Positions 4,323 through 5,531 of a stretch of DNA of 5,531 bases are shown here, one piece after another. The notes under the pieces are model-generated. The model was not told the origin of the DNA. It did not search any database and saw only the letters and a program-made list of their open reading frames with translations. Origin of the DNA: SG8-41 sp035620515 (GTDB lineage: Bacteria > Pseudomonadota > Gammaproteobacteria > Burkholderiales > SG8-41); assembly GCA_035620515.1 (NCBI GenBank), contig DASPGR010000339.1, positions 1 through 5,531 on the forward strand, given 5' to 3'. The position numbers and the translations under genes are program-made. Every line of letters starts with the position of its first letter. The first letter of the stretch is position 1.

Positions 4323-5531
4323 ATGCCAGAACCGCTTCTCATCGCAAAATCCGAAGCCGAGCTCTGCCTTTTGCCTGCGCTCGCAAACCGTCACGGGTTG
4401 GTCGCCGGCGCAACGGGCACGGGCAAGACTGTGACACTGCAACGCCTCGCCGAGGGCTTCAGCCGCATCGGGGTGCCCGTTTTCCTCGCGGACGTCAAAG
4501 GCGATCTGGCGGGCCTGTCGCGCGCGGGCGAGCTGAAGGGCAAGGTGAAGGAGCGCCTCGACCTGCTCAAGATCACTGACGCCGCGTTCGAAGCTTGCCC
4601 GGTCGTGTTCTGGGACGTCTTCGGAGAGCAGGGCCATCCGGTGCGCACAACGGTCTCGGAGATGGGGCCGCTGCTCCTTGCGCGCATGCTGGGACTGAAC
4701 GATACGCAGGCCGGCGTCCTGACACTGACCTTCAAGATCGCGGATGACAACGGCCTGCTGCTCCTCGATCTCAAGGACCTGCGCGCGACCCTGCAGCACG
4801 TGGGCGATAACGCAAAGGCCTTCAAGACCCAATACGGCAACGTCTCGGCGGCATCGATCGGCGCCATACAGCGCGGGCTCCTGGCGATCGAGCATGAGGG
4901 CGGCGACCGGTTCTTCGGCGAGCCCGCCCTCAACATCGCGGACCTCATGCAGACGGATGCCACGGGACGCGGCGTGGTCAATATTCTCGCCGCTGACAAG
5001 CTGATGGGCGCGCCGAAGGTCTACTCGACTCTGCTCTTATGGATGCTCTCGGAGCTTTTCGAGGAGCTGCCCGAGGTCGGAGACCCGCCGAAGCCGAAGC
5101 TCGTGTTCTTTTTCGACGAGGCGCACCTGCTCTTCGACGATGCGCCGCGCGCGCTCCTCGAGAAGATCGAGCAGGTGGTGCGGCTCGTCCGCTCGAAGGG
5201 CGTCGGGGTTTACTTCGTCACGCAGAATCCGCTCGATATCCCGGACGCGGTGCTGGGACAGCTCGGCAACCGCGTCCAGCATGCGCTGCGCGCCTTCACG
5301 CCGCGCGACCAGAAAGCGGTGAAGGCGGCGGCGAGCACGCTGCGCGCAAACCCGAAGCTCGACGTCGAGGCCGCCATCACCGCGCTCGGCGTGGGCGAGG
5401 CGCTGGTTTCCTTCCTCGACGAGAAAGGCCGTCCGACGGTCGTGGAGCAGGCGTACGTGCTGCCGCCGGGCACGCGCATCGGACCCGTTTCCCCGGGTGA
5501 GCGCGCCGAGACGCTCAAATCCTCGGGCCTG
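4323..5531 (+). CDS. HerA-like P-loop ATPase, DUF853 / YjgR family (partial)
   Basis: The gene is open to the window end with 403 residues visible; family members are about 500 aa, so roughly the last fifth is missing. The start MPEPLLIAKSEAE followed by LLPALANRHGLVAGATGTGKT matches E. coli YjgR-type proteins. Walker A is GATGTGKT (29-36, K35). VPVFLADVKGDLAG (51-64) is a family signature. Walker B is VFFFDEAHLLF (261-271) with D265 and E266. FVTQNPLDIPDAVLGQLGNRVQHAL (298-322) contains the sensor Gln301 and a likely arginine finger R317. The fold is of the HerA/FtsK hexameric translocase class, so a DNA-translocation role is inferred; the biological role of DUF853 proteins is not well established. 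There is no transmembrane segment. It is divergent from yebC across 63 bp. ATG 4323 is supported by the family N-terminus, although no Shine-Dalgarno sequence precedes it. Confidence 0.93.
   Translation, partial: MPEPLLIAKSEAELCLLPALANRHGLVAGATGTGKTVTLQRLAEGFSRIGVPVFLADVKGDLAGLSRAGELKGKVKERLDLLKITDAAFEACPVVFWDVFGEQGHPVRTTVSEMGPLLLARMLGLNDTQAGVLTLTFKIADDNGLLLLDLKDLRATLQHVGDNAKAFKTQYGNVSAASIGAIQRGLLAIEHEGGDRFFGEPALNIADLMQTDATGRGVVNILAADKLMGAPKVYSTLLLWMLSELFEELPEVGDPPKPKLVFFFDEAHLLFDDAPRALLEKIEQVVRLVRSKGVGVYFVTQNPLDIPDAVLGQLGNRVQHALRAFTPRDQKAVKAAASTLRANPKLDVEAAITALGVGEALVSFLDEKGRPTVVEQAYVLPPGTRIGPVSPGERAETLKSSGL

Noticed and set aside
4260..4895. N-terminal extension of YebC making a 455-residue protein
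   Set aside because: The added part is antisense to the HerA-like gene, and the YebC signature MAGHSKWANI begins at ATG 4259 with a purine-rich leader.
4391..4999. Minus-strand open frame (202 codons) opposite the HerA-like gene
   Set aside because: It is Ser/Arg/Pro-rich shadow sequence opposite a gene with clear Walker A and B motifs.
5039..5500. Plus-strand frame of 153 codons inside the HerA-like gene
   Set aside because: It is an Arg/Ala-rich alternate frame overlapping the Walker B and sensor region of the true frame.

Overview
The window reads as a high-GC proteobacterial chromosome segment. TolQ and YbgC wording (GVVYYANYLRFMERART in YbgC, the VAPGIAEALIATAMGLFAAIPAV block in TolQ) and the gene order suggest a betaproteobacterium or a close relative. 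That placement is an inference from protein feel, not from a search. Seven genes lie head-to-tail on the minus strand, and one partial gene is divergent on the plus strand. No tRNA, rRNA, CRISPR array, IS element or phage gene was seen, and no stretch over 300 bases lacks a gene.

Reading the minus strand in transcription order (right to left): yebC (YebC/TACO1 translation factor), ruvC, ruvA, ruvB (the complete Holliday-junction resolvasome), ybgC (hotdog-fold thioesterase), tolQ, and the first 27 codons of tolR (Tol-Pal envelope system). Most junctions overlap by 1-4 bp: yebC/ruvC TTGA, ruvC/ruvA ATGA, ruvA/ruvB TGATG, ybgC/tolQ GTGA. This supports one translationally coupled operon joining DNA recombination and envelope genes, a linkage well known in Pseudomonas and other proteobacteria.

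Only two junctions do not overlap, ruvB-ybgC and tolQ-tolR. Each has a four-unit array of the same 7-bp element (CCATCAC/TCATCAC) at or beside it, in opposite orientations. One array is read into the apparent N-terminus of YbgC, and the other fills much of an unusually long tolQ-tolR gap. This is the least expected structure in the window.

On the right, a 63-bp divergent intergenic region with two abutting dyads separates yebC from a plus-strand gene for a HerA/DUF853-family (YjgR-like) P-loop ATPase, which runs off the window end with 403 residues visible. The genes themselves are ordinary. I see no convincing new biological system; the heptamer pair is the main thing worth a second look.
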